Notes: generated by a model from the letters alone, not told the origin. DNA of 22,769 nt from an uncultured Atopobiaceae bacterium (GCA_905235165.1 CAJOKK010000022.1:1-22769), one strand, 5' to 3'. Shown: positions 1 to 8,458, counted from the stretch's first letter. Numbers and translations are program-made.

Positions 1-744
1 CGCACCGAGGCCCAGGAGGCCTTCGTCAACGATGACGCACTCGTGCTCGTGGCAACCACGGCCTTCGGCATGGGCATCGACAAGTCGAACGTGCGCTTTG
101 TCATCAACTGCGGCCTGCCCCTCTCGCTGGAGGAGTACTACCAAGAAGCGGGCCGCGCCGGACGTGACGGCGAGCCCGCTGACTGCTATCTGCTGTGGAG
201 CCGAGGCGACATCCGCACCTGCCACTTCTTCATCGACAACCTCGAGGGAGAGGGGCTCTCGCCTGAGGATCGCCAACGCGTGGTCGAGCGCAAGGAACGT
301 CTGCTCGGCGAGATGATTGGCTATGCCATGAGCAGCATCTGCCTGCGCAGGCGTATCCTGCGCTACTTCGGACAGACGACGCAGGAGCTCATGGACGGCT
401 GCAACAACTGCAGCGTCTGCACTGAGGAGACGGCCGATCGCTACCTGAAGGCACGCAGCGCCAAAACGGAGCGCGCGCTCGGGCGCATTCGCAGCCTGCG
501 CGAAGAAGACGACTTCAAGCCGCATGAGGATGACGACGAGCTCTTTGAGAGGCTTCGCGCCCTGCGCAAGTCGCTCGCCGACGAGCAGGGCGTCCCTCCC
601 TACGTGGTCTTCTCCGACGCAACCCTACGCGGCATGGTGCGCCGCCGCCCCAAGACGGAAGAGGAGCTGCTGGAGGTCAGCGGCGTTGGCCAGGTGAAGC
701 TCACCCGATACGGACAGGCCTTCCTCGAGGCCATCAAGGCCTAA
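1..744 (+). CDS. recQ: ATP-dependent DNA helicase RecQ, 3' part (5' end outside window)
   Basis: The reading frame is open from base 1, so only the last 247 residues are present. They start inside the second RecA-like lobe. Helicase motif V (VATTAFGMGIDKSNVRFVIN) and motif VI (YYQEAGRAGRDG, with the arginine finger) lie in the first 55 residues. The RecQ zinc-binding region follows, with cysteines in CLRRRILRYFG and CNNCSVC. The last ~70 residues (LRALRKSLADEQGVPPYVVF through GVGQVKLTRYG) form an HRDC domain. RecQ is a 3'-5' DNA helicase that acts in recombination and stalled-fork repair. The order helicase, RQC zinc and one HRDC matches the usual ~600-residue bacterial RecQ. Its TAA stop overlaps the stop of the convergent phosphatase gene, leaving no room for a dedicated terminator. 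Confidence 0.95.
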   Translation, partial: RTEAQEAFVNDDALVLVATTAFGMGIDKSNVRFVINCGLPLSLEEYYQEAGRAGRDGEPADCYLLWSRGDIRTCHFFIDNLEGEGLSPEDRQRVVERKERLLGEMIGYAMSSICLRRRILRYFGQTTQELMDGCNNCSVCTEETADRYLKARSAKTERALGRIRSLREEDDFKPHEDDDELFERLRALRKSLADEQGVPPYVVFSDATLRGMVRRRPKTEEELLEVSGVGQVKLTRYGQAFLEAIKA

Positions 745-1253
745 CGGCCCTGCTCGACAAGGGTGTCAAGCAGGGTCTCGCAGCCCTCCATCACGTCGGC
801 GAAGGTGCTTTCGAAATCGCCCGTATACCAGGGGTCGGCGATGTCGCGCGGACGCTTCGCCCAATCGAGCAAGAGGGCCACCTTGCCCTCGGGGTCTGCC
901 TGCGCCCACTCGTCTTCGCCGAGGCCACCATAGCCCCAGCCACGACGACCCAGAAGCAGGCGACCCATGTTGGCCCGGTTATTCTCGTCCATACCAACGA
1001 GCAGGTCGTAGGCATCGTAGTCGGCGCGCGTCATCTGGCGGGCGCGATGGTTGCCACAGGCGATGCCGTGACGGGCGAGCATGCGCTGCGTACCCGGATG
1101 CACGGGATTGCCGATCTCCTCGGTGCTCGTGGCCGCCGAGTCGCAGCTGATGGCGTCCTCGAGCCCGCGCTCGCGCACGAGATGGCGCATCACGTACTCG
1201 GCCATGGTCGAGCGGCAGATATTGCCGTGACAGATGAACAAGATCTTGGTCAC
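741..1253 (-). CDS. Low-molecular-weight protein tyrosine phosphatase
   Basis: A 170-residue cytoplasmic phosphatase of the LMW-PTP/arsenate reductase-like fold. The P-loop C-x5-R is at the very N-terminus (C8-HGNIC-R14-S), preceded by the typical beta strand KILFI. The general-acid aspartate is in D139-PWY near the C-terminus, as in YfkJ/Etp/Wzb-type enzymes. The family removes phosphate from tyrosine-phosphorylated proteins; the substrate here is unknown. The start is GTG at 1253, with GGGAGG five bases upstream. It lies 18 bases after the uppP stop, so the two are very likely one transcript. Tyrosine phosphatases of this family often control exopolysaccharide or capsule export, which would fit a neighbour that recycles undecaprenyl phosphate, but no capsule genes are visible. 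Its stop overlaps that of recQ. Confidence 0.93.
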   Translation of the reverse strand: MTKILFICHGNICRSTMAEYVMRHLVRERGLEDAISCDSAATSTEEIGNPVHPGTQRMLARHGIACGNHRARQMTRADYDAYDLLVGMDENNRANMGRLLLGRRGWGYGGLGEDEWAQADPEGKVALLLDWAKRPRDIADPWYTGDFESTFADVMEGCETLLDTLVEQGR

Positions 1254-1271
1254 GATGCCTCCCGAGCGCAG

Positions 1272-2201
1272 TTAGCGCACTTCTCCAAAGAAGAGGAAGT
1301 AGACGATGACAGCGATGCCCAGGATGATGCGGTACCAACCGAAGGGCTTGAAGTCGTGCTTGCGCACGAAGCTCATCAAGAAGCGGATGGCCAGGATCGA
1401 GACGACAAAGGCAACGAGGCAGCCAACGCCCAGGATCGCGCACTCGTCGGAAGTGAAGCTATTGCCCTTCAGGAAGTACTTGACCAGGCGCAGGGCGCTC
1501 GCGCCAAACATGACGGGAACCGCAAGGAAGAAGGTGAACTCGGCCGCCACGGCACGAGAGCATCCGAGCAGAAGGCCACCGATGATGGTGGAGCCGGAGC
1601 GCGAGGTGCCCGGCACAAGCGAGAGGCACTGGAACATGCCGATGCCGATGGCCGTCTTCCAGTCCAGCTCGGAGAGCTCCTGCACACGGGCGTCCTCGTC
1701 GGCGAGCTCGGAGATGGTCGGCGGCTCCGCAGGCTGGGCAAGGTGCTTGCTGGGGGCCTGTGAAAGCTCGGCGATAGAGGCGCGGCGCTCACGCACGGTC
1801 TCGATGACGATGAAGGCGATGCCGTAGACGATCAGCGCCGCCGCGATGACGAAGGGGCTGGACAGATGCTCCTCCATCCAGTCGTCCAGGGGAATGCCGA
1901 TGATGGCTGCGGGTAGGCAGGCCACCACGATCTTGGCCCACAGCGTCCAGGTATCCTTGCGCTCCTCGGGCGTCTTGCTGGAGGCAAAGGGATTGAGCTT
2001 TCCAAAGAACAGGACGCAAACCGCAAGGATGGCTCCAAGCTGAATAACGACCAGGAACATATCCCAGAAGTCATCAGACACAGAGAGCGTTACGAACTGG
2101 CTCAGCAGCAACATGTGGCCAGTGGACGAAATGGGCAGCCATTCGGAAATGCCCTCAACAAGGCCATAGAGCGCCGCCTTCAGCAGTTCAATGATATCCA
2201 C
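1272..2201 (-). CDS. uppP: Undecaprenyl-diphosphate phosphatase UppP (BacA)
   Basis: A 309-residue polytopic membrane enzyme that dephosphorylates undecaprenyl diphosphate to recycle the lipid carrier of peptidoglycan and other envelope polymers; high expression gives bacitracin resistance. The N-terminus carries the catalytic signature E16-GISE20-WLPISSTGH29, and the second signature PGTSR201SGST follows further on. I chose GTG at 2201 because GAGGAG lies six bases upstream and the protein then begins DIIELLKAAL, as is typical of the family. An ATG at 2219 and a TTG at 2237 lack ribosome sites. The protein is ~35 residues longer than the E. coli enzyme because of a polar loop (about residues 135-178) between membrane segments. 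TTGACC at 2265-2270 could be its -35, but no convincing -10 follows. Confidence 0.95.
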   Translation of the reverse strand: MDIIELLKAALYGLVEGISEWLPISSTGHMLLLSQFVTLSVSDDFWDMFLVVIQLGAILAVCVLFFGKLNPFASSKTPEERKDTWTLWAKIVVACLPAAIIGIPLDDWMEEHLSSPFVIAAALIVYGIAFIVIETVRERRASIAELSQAPSKHLAQPAEPPTISELADEDARVQELSELDWKTAIGIGMFQCLSLVPGTSRSGSTIIGGLLLGCSRAVAAEFTFFLAVPVMFGASALRLVKYFLKGNSFTSDECAILGVGCLVAFVVSILAIRFLMSFVRKHDFKPFGWYRIILGIAVIVYFLFFGEVR

Positions 2202-2370
2202 AGAATCCTCCTCGTTCATACGACATACCGCGTTCAATGATAGCTAGTGTCGTGGATAAACCATGGTCAAATAATGGTTACATGAGAGCTGCGATATCAT
2301 AGATAGGAGTTTTTACACGTGGTGAGCTGTGTCTTACCCGTATGTCCTGTAGGCCGTTGGAAGGAAATGC

Positions 2371-3552
2371 ATGCGAGACCTTGCTCGACATTTGGCCGTG
2401 CTCGGATGCGCCGCTTCTCTGATGTGCGGCGTCTCGGCACTTAACCCGCAGTACGCCATCGCTCGTACGGACGCGGAGTACGCCGAAGAGGTCAAGCGTT
2501 GTACCAACGAGTACAAAGACGCTCAAGCGAAGCTCGAAGACCTTCAGTCCCAGATCGAGGACAACGAGGCAGCTCTTGCCGAACTCAAGGCAAGCATCCC
2601 CAAGCAGCAGCAGAAGGCCTCCGACTCGATTCGCACCATGTATAAGTTCGAGCAGTCCGGCGGCAGCATCGTCGACCTCGTTCTTTCTGCCAACGACTTC
2701 AACGAGTTCGTCTCGATCGTTGAGTATCTCGGCCTCATCCGCAATCACAACTTTGACGAGATCGACCGCCTGATTGACCTGAGGGACGAGCTTAACGAGC
2801 TTGACAGTCAGCTCAACGAGCAGCGCGGCAGCGCAGAGGCTGAGGTCGAGCGCTCCAAGCAGGCCCTCCAGGATGCCGAGAACGCCCGTGAGCAGGCGCG
2901 TATTGCCGCCGCCGCACAGGCTGCAGCCGAGGAGAAGGCGCGTGCCGAGGCACTTCGCCTGGCTCAGCAGAGCCAGGGCCAGTCCTTCCAAACCGCTTCG
3001 GGCAACACCGCCAGGGTCGAGGTTTCCCAGAACGTCAGCACCGACAACGGAATCCAGGCCAGCGCCACTTCCTCCACGAGTTACGGTAGCGACTACAGCA
3101 GTTCCTCGCAGGGCAGCAGCTCCTCGCAGGGCAGCAGCGCTTCGCAGAACGCTGTCGCACCGACGACGAATTCTCGCGACGAGTTCATCCAGGTCTGGGG
3201 AGAGCGCATCGACGCCTTCAACTCGGGCACTCCCCTCAGTGGCTACGGCAGGGTCTTTGCCGAGGCCGCCTACGACAACGGCGTCGACCCTCGCTGGTCT
3301 CCCGCAATCGCACGCATGGAGAGCAGTTCGGGTGCGCAGTGCTTCGCTTCCCACAACGCATGGGGTTGGGGCAGCTCCGAGTGGAGCGATTGGGAGTCGG
3401 CCATCCGCGATCACGTGAGTGGCCTGGCTGACATCTACGGATACACCATCACCTACGAAGGCGCTCGCATGTACTGCCCAGACAGGGCTGAATTCTGGTA
3501 CAGCAATGTTTCTTCCTTCATGAGCGATATCTGGGCCACCGACGAACTCTAA
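2371..3552 (+). CDS. Secreted coiled-coil protein with C-terminal lysozyme-like domain (PcsB/CwlO-like N-terminus)
   Basis: A 393-residue exported protein. The N-terminus (RHLAVLGCAASLMCGVSAL) is a signal peptide, probably cut near the ALNPQYAIA region. Residues ~35-200 form a long charged coiled coil (EDLQSQIEDNEAALAELKAS, later EEKARAEALRLAQQ) containing the RTMYKFEQSGGSIVDLVLSA hallmark of the PcsB/CwlO N-terminal module. A Ser/Gln-rich linker contains an imperfect SSSQG repeat. The last ~115 residues (from RDEFIQVWGERI) resemble a lysozyme- or glucosaminidase-like domain, with a candidate catalytic glutamate in IARMESSSG and the NAWGWGSS motif. I infer a peptidoglycan hydrolase acting outside the cell at division or wall remodelling. 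No NlpC/P60 cysteine-histidine pair is present. The start has GGAAGGA upstream. It is monocistronic, ended by the hairpin at 3579-3612. Confidence 0.8.
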   Translation: MRDLARHLAVLGCAASLMCGVSALNPQYAIARTDAEYAEEVKRCTNEYKDAQAKLEDLQSQIEDNEAALAELKASIPKQQQKASDSIRTMYKFEQSGGSIVDLVLSANDFNEFVSIVEYLGLIRNHNFDEIDRLIDLRDELNELDSQLNEQRGSAEAEVERSKQALQDAENAREQARIAAAAQAAAEEKARAEALRLAQQSQGQSFQTASGNTARVEVSQNVSTDNGIQASATSSTSYGSDYSSSSQGSSSSQGSSASQNAVAPTTNSRDEFIQVWGERIDAFNSGTPLSGYGRVFAEAAYDNGVDPRWSPAIARMESSSGAQCFASHNAWGWGSSEWSDWESAIRDHVSGLADIYGYTITYEGARMYCPDRAEFWYSNVSSFMSDIWATDEL

Positions 3553-3578
3553 GGCCCACGCACCATCACAGTGTCAAG

Positions 3579-3612
3579 ACAACGCCCGGCGTCAACAGAC
3601 GTCGGGCGTTGT
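3579..3612 (+). terminator. Hairpin after the cell-wall gene
   Basis: Fifteen-base arms (3579-3593 and 3598-3612), fully paired except for one G-T wobble, close an AACA loop 26 bases after the stop codon. No clear T-run follows, so it is a weak intrinsic terminator or an mRNA 3' end stabiliser. It separates this gene from the peptidase gene at 3652. Confidence 0.6.
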
Positions 3613-3651
3613 GCGTGCTAGAGTCCCAATAAGACCGATTGGAGGAAACGC

Positions 3652-6597
3652 ATGTCACATTCAAGCGCCACGCCCGCTTCCCCTCGCTTTGAGGTTGCCG
3701 ATCCGGCACTCGCGATCGGAAGCACACATCATGGTTTCACCGTAACGTCAATCGAACCCCTTGAGGAGCTTTCTGCAACTGGCTACGTGCTACGCCACGA
3801 TAACTCGGGCGCCCGCGTGCTCTGGATTGCCTGTGCGGACCCCAACCGCTCCTTCTCCATCGCCTTCAAGACACCACCAGCTGACAACACGGGCGTCTTC
3901 CACATTCTCGAGCATTCGGTTCTGTGCGGGTCGCAGAGCTATCCCGTGAAGGAACCCTTCGTCAACCTGCTCAAGACCTCCATGCAGACTTTCCTGAACG
4001 CCATGACCTTCCCGGATAAGACCGTCTACCCGGTGAGCTCCACCAACGTGCAGGACTTCGAGAACCTCATGGACGTCTACCTTGACGCCGTGCTGCACCC
4101 CGCCATCTACCAGAAACCCGCCATCTTCGAGCAGGAGGGTTGGCACTACGAGCTCGACGAGCTTGAAAGCCCCCTCACCTACAACGGCGTCGTCTTCAAC
4201 GAGATGAAGGGTGCCCTCTCTGACCCCGACGACGTGCTCTTCCAGACGATCTGCCGCGAGCTCTTCCCCAACACGGCCTACCGCTTTGAGTCGGGCGGAC
4301 ATCCCCGCTCCATCCCCAAGCTCACCTACGAGGAGTTTCTCGACAATCATCGCCGCCACTACAACCTGGCCAACAGCTACACCATCTTTTACGGCGACCT
4401 CGACATCGAGCGCGAGCTTGGCCGCCTGGCCGACCACTTTGCCTCGGCCACGGAGCGAACGGGTGAGCCGAACGAGCTTGCCCTGCAGGAAGGCATCGTG
4501 GCGCCACTGAGCCAGATCCGGATGGCCACCTCGCCCGACAATGCCTCCGTGGGTCTCTCCTACATCATCGGCAACGCCGCCGACCGCGAGCGCGTGCTGG
4601 CAACCGACATCCTGCTCGACGCGCTTACCGGCTCCAACGAGGCGCCGCTCAAGCGCGCCATCCTCGATGCCGACATTGCCGACGACCTCCAGACAGCCAT
4701 GCTTGACTCCATGCTGCAGCCGCAGGTACTTCTCGTCTTGAAGGGCTCCCATGAGGGCGTGGCCGAGTCCTTCCGCACGCTGGTGGAGGACACCTGCCGC
4801 TCCCTGGTCTCCACGGGAATCGACCGCGAACGCCTGGAGGCCTCGATCGCCCAGGCCGAGTTCAACCTCCGCGAGGGTGACTGGAGCGTTCCGGACGGCG
4901 TTGCCCTCAGCCTGAGAGCCCTCGCGAGCTGGCTCTATGATGACAACCGCCCCGTTGACTACCTGCGCTATGAGCAGGCCATCGCCCACATGCGCGAAGG
5001 CCTTGAGAGCGGCTACTTCGAGCGCCTGCTCGACGAGCTCATCTGCTCAAGCACTCACAACGCAATCGTTGAGCTCGTTCCCGTTGAGGAGGGTGATGCC
5101 GCAGAGGAGCTTGCCGAGCTGGCTGCGCGCAAGGCAGAGATGAGCGCTGACGAGCTAGCCCAGGTTCAGGCGGATGTCGCCACGCTTCGTGAGGAGCAGG
5201 AGCGTCCCGACGCGCCCGAAGACCTCGCCAAGCTCCCCCGCCTTGGCCTGTCTGACATTGGCGAGGCGCCGGCGGAACGGCCGCTCGAGGTCGTGGACGC
5301 CCCGCTCCCCTGCCTCGCGCACGAGCTCGAGACGCATCGCATCGACTACGTCTACCACTACTTCGACCTCAGGCGCCTCGCGTACGAGGAGCTTCCCTAT
5401 GCCAGCATCCTTTGTGGGCTTCTGGGATGCCTCGACACCGAGAAGCACACGGCATCCGAGCTCGACACGCTCGTTGAGCTCAAGCTTGGCTCCCTCGAAT
5501 TCTTCTGCGAGACCTACGGACGCGATACCGACTTGCACTACGGCCGACCCTTCCTCGTGGTGGGGGCAAGCTCCCTCTCCGAGAACGTCGACGCCTTGGC
5601 GACCCTTCCTGCCGAGGTCTGGAGCTCCACGCGCTTTGACGACCTCGACCGCATCCACGACATCCTTCAGCAGCGCCGCGTCGCCCTGGAGCAGCAGTTC
5701 GTCACCTCTGGGCACTCCAGCGCCATGGCGCAGCTCAGCACCTACTTCTCGGCCGCCTCTGAGATCGTGGGACAAACGGGTGGCGTTGACTTCTATCGCT
5801 TCCTGAAGGACCTGCTCGCCCACTGGGACGAGCGCGCGGCCGAGCTGCCCCAGCGTCTGGGCGAGCTTTCCAAGCGCATCTTCACGTCCGATGACGTTAC
5901 CGTGAGCTTTACCGGACCCAAGGCCGATCGCGATGCCTTCTGGGAGAAGGGCGGCTCGCTTGGGCTCACAAGCGACCCCAAGGCCGCTGCCCATAAGCTT
6001 GAGCTCCCCACGCCCAGCATCAAGAACGAGGGCTTCATCATTCCCGCGAACGTCTGCTTCGTGGCCGAGGGACAAGGCCCGTCGGAGCTCGACGCTGCCG
6101 ACCGTGGCACCTGGCAGGTGGCGCAGAAGGTACTGAGCCTTGACTACCTCTGGAACGAGGTGCGCGTTAAGGGCGGAGCCTACGGCTGTGGCTTCCGTCG
6201 CAGCGCCAACAAGCTGCAGCAGCACTGGAGCTACCGCGACCCCAACGTGGATGCCACGGTGCAGCGCTTTGAGGAGTCGGGCGAATGGCTCAAGGCGTGG
6301 GACGCGAACGATGACGACCTTGCCGGCTACATCGTGTCGGTGGTTGCCTCCCACGACGCCCCCGTGCGCCCCCGACAGCTTGCGCGTCGCCAGGATCTGC
6401 TGTACTTCACCCAGCACGGTCCCGAGTGGCGTGAGCAGCTTCGCGCTGAGGAGCTTGCCGCCACGGTTGAGAAGATCCGCGCCTTGGCCGAACCGATGAG
6501 CAAGCTCGCCGAACACCGTGCCCTTTGCGTCTTTGGCGGCAAGGAACTTCTCGAAGCCAGCGAGGCCCAGCTCGAGCTTATCGACCTCTTTGCCTAA
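3652..6597 (+). CDS. M16C-family zinc metallopeptidase (presequence protease/insulinase type)
   Basis: A 981-residue single-chain M16C protease. The inverted zinc motif H84-ILE87-H88 lies in GVFHILEHSVLCGS, and the third zinc ligand is E184 in VVFNEMKGALSDP. The C-terminal half has the inactive sister lobe with the R838/Y844 pair (VRVKGGAYG) that binds the substrate backbone. The length and the full two-lobed layout match PreP/falcilysin-like enzymes, which enclose and degrade unfolded peptides of roughly 10-65 residues. There is no signal peptide, so it probably clears peptides in the cytoplasm. GGAGGAAA precedes the ATG. It stands alone between two hairpin terminators. Confidence 0.93.
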   Translation: MSHSSATPASPRFEVADPALAIGSTHHGFTVTSIEPLEELSATGYVLRHDNSGARVLWIACADPNRSFSIAFKTPPADNTGVFHILEHSVLCGSQSYPVKEPFVNLLKTSMQTFLNAMTFPDKTVYPVSSTNVQDFENLMDVYLDAVLHPAIYQKPAIFEQEGWHYELDELESPLTYNGVVFNEMKGALSDPDDVLFQTICRELFPNTAYRFESGGHPRSIPKLTYEEFLDNHRRHYNLANSYTIFYGDLDIERELGRLADHFASATERTGEPNELALQEGIVAPLSQIRMATSPDNASVGLSYIIGNAADRERVLATDILLDALTGSNEAPLKRAILDADIADDLQTAMLDSMLQPQVLLVLKGSHEGVAESFRTLVEDTCRSLVSTGIDRERLEASIAQAEFNLREGDWSVPDGVALSLRALASWLYDDNRPVDYLRYEQAIAHMREGLESGYFERLLDELICSSTHNAIVELVPVEEGDAAEELAELAARKAEMSADELAQVQADVATLREEQERPDAPEDLAKLPRLGLSDIGEAPAERPLEVVDAPLPCLAHELETHRIDYVYHYFDLRRLAYEELPYASILCGLLGCLDTEKHTASELDTLVELKLGSLEFFCETYGRDTDLHYGRPFLVVGASSLSENVDALATLPAEVWSSTRFDDLDRIHDILQQRRVALEQQFVTSGHSSAMAQLSTYFSAASEIVGQTGGVDFYRFLKDLLAHWDERAAELPQRLGELSKRIFTSDDVTVSFTGPKADRDAFWEKGGSLGLTSDPKAAAHKLELPTPSIKNEGFIIPANVCFVAEGQGPSELDAADRGTWQVAQKVLSLDYLWNEVRVKGGAYGCGFRRSANKLQQHWSYRDPNVDATVQRFEESGEWLKAWDANDDDLAGYIVSVVASHDAPVRPRQLARRQDLLYFTQHGPEWREQLRAEELAATVEKIRALAEPMSKLAEHRALCVFGGKELLEASEAQLELIDLFA

Positions 6598-6641
6598 GCG
6601 CTTACGTCGCGCAGAAGGCTGGATAAGGAAGAGGTGCCTTT

Positions 6642-6682
6642 CGCGGACTTGGGCGGCTCCGGCCGCTCAAGTCCGCGTTTTT
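6642..6682 (+). terminator. Intrinsic terminator of the M16C gene, made from a 52-bp-family hairpin
   Basis: The arms CGCGGACTTGGGCGGC and GCCGCTCAAGTCCGCG pair over 16 bases with one G-T wobble around a TCCG loop, followed directly by TTTTT. This is a textbook Rho-independent terminator 44 bases after the stop. The same hairpin type recurs in the array at 20029-20164, where no T-run follows. Confidence 0.85.
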
Positions 6683-6839
6683 GGCCTGGCTTCGACGGAC
6701 TTGGCAGTTCCGCCATTTTGTGACAAAAACGGCCCGGAACTGTCACTATTTGGTGGGCGGGGAGAAAAGCAAGAGTCCGTTTTCACAACTTTGCGGCATG
6801 GGAGGCAGAGGGACTCCGGCAACTGACTCACTCTCACTG
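6644..6839. repeat. Mosaic intergenic repeat region
   Basis: This convergent gap holds pieces of every repeat family in the window. CGGACTTGG occurs at 6644 and again at 6696, exactly 52 bases apart. A further hairpin with arms TGGCAGTTCCG and CGGAACTGTCA spans about 6703-6745. CAACTTTGCGGCATG at 6785-6799 is the complement of the 19795-20002 array core. GGACTCCGGCAACTGACTC at 6811-6829 is the complement of the end of the long palindromes. Confidence 0.7.
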
Positions 6840-7634
6840 CTAGCTGAGCCGCTGGTAGGCCTTCCAGATCCCGTCTTCATCGACATCGTCGGTCACGTAG
6901 TCACACAGTTCGCGAACGGCAGCTGAAGCCCCGCCCATGGCAATGCTCGTACCCACGGCGGCAAACATCTCCGCGTCATTCTCGCCATCCCCGAAGGCCA
7001 CGGCCTCGTCGGGTTCGATTCCGGCCCAAGCGAGCGCGGCAGCAACCCCTGCGCCCTTTCCTCCGCCGGCCGGCATGGCGTCAGCAAAGTTCTCGCTCCA
7101 GCGCGTGAAGGCCATATGGCTCACCACAGAGCGTATGGTGTCCATCCCGTCGCTCGGCAAAAAGACATTCAGCTGGTAGACATCGCGTCCAAGCGCGTAG
7201 CCCGCACGTTCAAGGCGAGGGTGCATGTTTGCTTGCTCCAGAGCCCGGTCGGCAAGCTCGCTGTGGCCGCTCAGGTAGCTATCGCCAGCCTCCATGAAGA
7301 GCACCTCATAGAGGCCCGACTCCACCTGCTCGACAACATGGCGAAGATCCTGCTGGTCAAGCGGGTTGCTCAAGAAGACCTCGTCGCCTGCATAGCAGTA
7401 CTGCCCCGACATGGTCAGGCAGGCATCAAAGAGCTCGAGCGGCACTTCTCCAAGCAGGCTGGGGGCGCGTCCCGTACACAGAAAGCAGCGCACGCCTGCC
7501 GAACGAAAGGCCTCGATGGCACGAATCGCCGACGGCGGCACCGTATGCGTGGCAAAGGAGAGCAGGGTACCGTCCACATCGAAGAAGGCAGCGCGAATCG
7601 GTCGAGGGGTCCTCCAGCTGTCCATCTCACTCAT
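6840..7634 (-). CDS. HAD-superfamily Cof-type phosphatase
   Basis: A 264-residue hydrolase of the Cof/YkrA (IIB cap) HAD group. Motif I is FFD19VD21GTLLS, motif II is LCTGRAP, the motif III lysine lies in PAGGGKGAGVAAAL, and motif IV is VAFGDGENDAEMF. Such enzymes remove phosphate from sugar phosphates, nucleotides or cofactors; the substrate cannot be read from the sequence. It is soluble and cytoplasmic. Its ATG (7634) follows the nitroreductase stop by nine bases, so the two genes form an operon. AGGG in the nitroreductase stop region serves as a modest ribosome site; an alternative ATG lies at 7625. A degenerate end of the long palindrome family begins a few bases beyond its stop. Confidence 0.93.
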   Translation of the reverse strand: MSEMDSWRTPRPIRAAFFDVDGTLLSFATHTVPPSAIRAIEAFRSAGVRCFLCTGRAPSLLGEVPLELFDACLTMSGQYCYAGDEVFLSNPLDQQDLRHVVEQVESGLYEVLFMEAGDSYLSGHSELADRALEQANMHPRLERAGYALGRDVYQLNVFLPSDGMDTIRSVVSHMAFTRWSENFADAMPAGGGKGAGVAAALAWAGIEPDEAVAFGDGENDAEMFAAVGTSIAMGGASAAVRELCDYVTDDVDEDGIWKAYQRLS

Positions 7635-7643
7635 TGTGGCGCC

Positions 7644-8159
7644 CTAGAGGTAGAAGACCAGCTCGTCTGCCGGACGCGATTGCGCATGGCGCTCGCTCGG
7701 TGCCGCGTCCTCGCTCGCGTAGCCAAGCGGCATCAAGAGCACCGAGTGCTCGTTCTCGGGAATGTCGAAGGCCTTCTCGACCTCGCTGTTGTGGAAGAGG
7801 TTGACCCAGAGCGACTGCACGCCCTCCTCCCAAGCCTCAAGCATGACGTGGGTAGCCACGATGCTCACGTCCTCAACGCCCGAGTGGATGCCCTCCTCAA
7901 AGGGGTTGTGCCACTCCTCGTCAACGTTGTAGGTAAAGAGCAGCACGAGCGGAGCGCCATAGATGCAGCGCGACAGGCCAGAGATCTTCTCAAGCGCCTC
8001 CTCGCTGCGCAGGACGTAGCAGCGCCAGGGCTGGTTGTTCTTGCCGGTGGGCGCGATAAGGGCCGCCTCGATAATGCGGTCGAGCTTCTCCTGCTCGACG
8101 GGACGGTCGGTAAAGGAACGGACGGAGTAGCGCTCCTTGGCAAGATCGAGAAATCCCAT
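7644..8159 (-). CDS. Nitroreductase-family FMN oxidoreductase
   Basis: A 171-residue NAD(P)H/FMN-dependent nitroreductase-fold protein. The FMN-contacting RYSVRSF segment is near the N-terminus, followed by the conserved APTGKNNQPW stretch. The C-terminus has LLMPLGYASEDAAPSERH, like the PxGYP region of the family. Members reduce nitro groups, quinones or other electrophiles; the physiological substrate is unknown. I start at ATG 8159 (MGFLDLAKERYSVRSF) because AAGGAG lies eight bases upstream. An ATG at 8198 would add 13 unlikely residues. It is the first gene of the pair with the HAD phosphatase. Confidence 0.92.
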   Translation of the reverse strand: MGFLDLAKERYSVRSFTDRPVEQEKLDRIIEAALIAPTGKNNQPWRCYVLRSEEALEKISGLSRCIYGAPLVLLFTYNVDEEWHNPFEEGIHSGVEDVSIVATHVMLEAWEEGVQSLWVNLFHNSEVEKAFDIPENEHSVLLMPLGYASEDAAPSERHAQSRPADELVFYL

Positions 8160-8458
8160 GTTCAGGCTCCTTATGCGGCAGACGACAGTGACTCCCATGG
8201 TAGCAGGCCCAGACCCACCTTAGTCCCTGAGGTCCGGATCGAAGCGATGGAGCGGCATCCTCCGCCGCCTTTTCGTGCACTATCACCCGTTGCCTTCCTG
8301 AGACTCCAGAATTTTCCCAGCGGTCAGTTTTTGTCCCTCAGATGCATTCACGAAGCCACCAGAAAATCTTTGTCCGAATTGATTGGCGAATGAGCAATTT
8401 CCCTACCTGCGACGCATCGGACTTTCCGACAACTTTTCAAAATGTTTTCAACAGTCAG
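8160..8458. other. Intergenic region between divergent nitroreductase and nrdD
   Basis: About 300 bases without a convincing gene. I see no clear promoter for the nitroreductase. A short GC-rich stem (GCGGC/GCCGC) followed by CTTTT at 8253-8273 is too weak to call. The NrdR boxes for nrdD begin immediately after this stretch. Confidence 0.4.

Noticed and set aside
1047..1763. Plus-strand 238-residue open frame over the phosphatase and uppP genes
   Set aside because: It is a reverse-strand shadow with His/Ala/Asp-rich composition and no ribosome site.
8253..8273. Terminator-like stem with T-run
   Set aside because: The stem has only five pairs and no gene upstream on that strand would need it.
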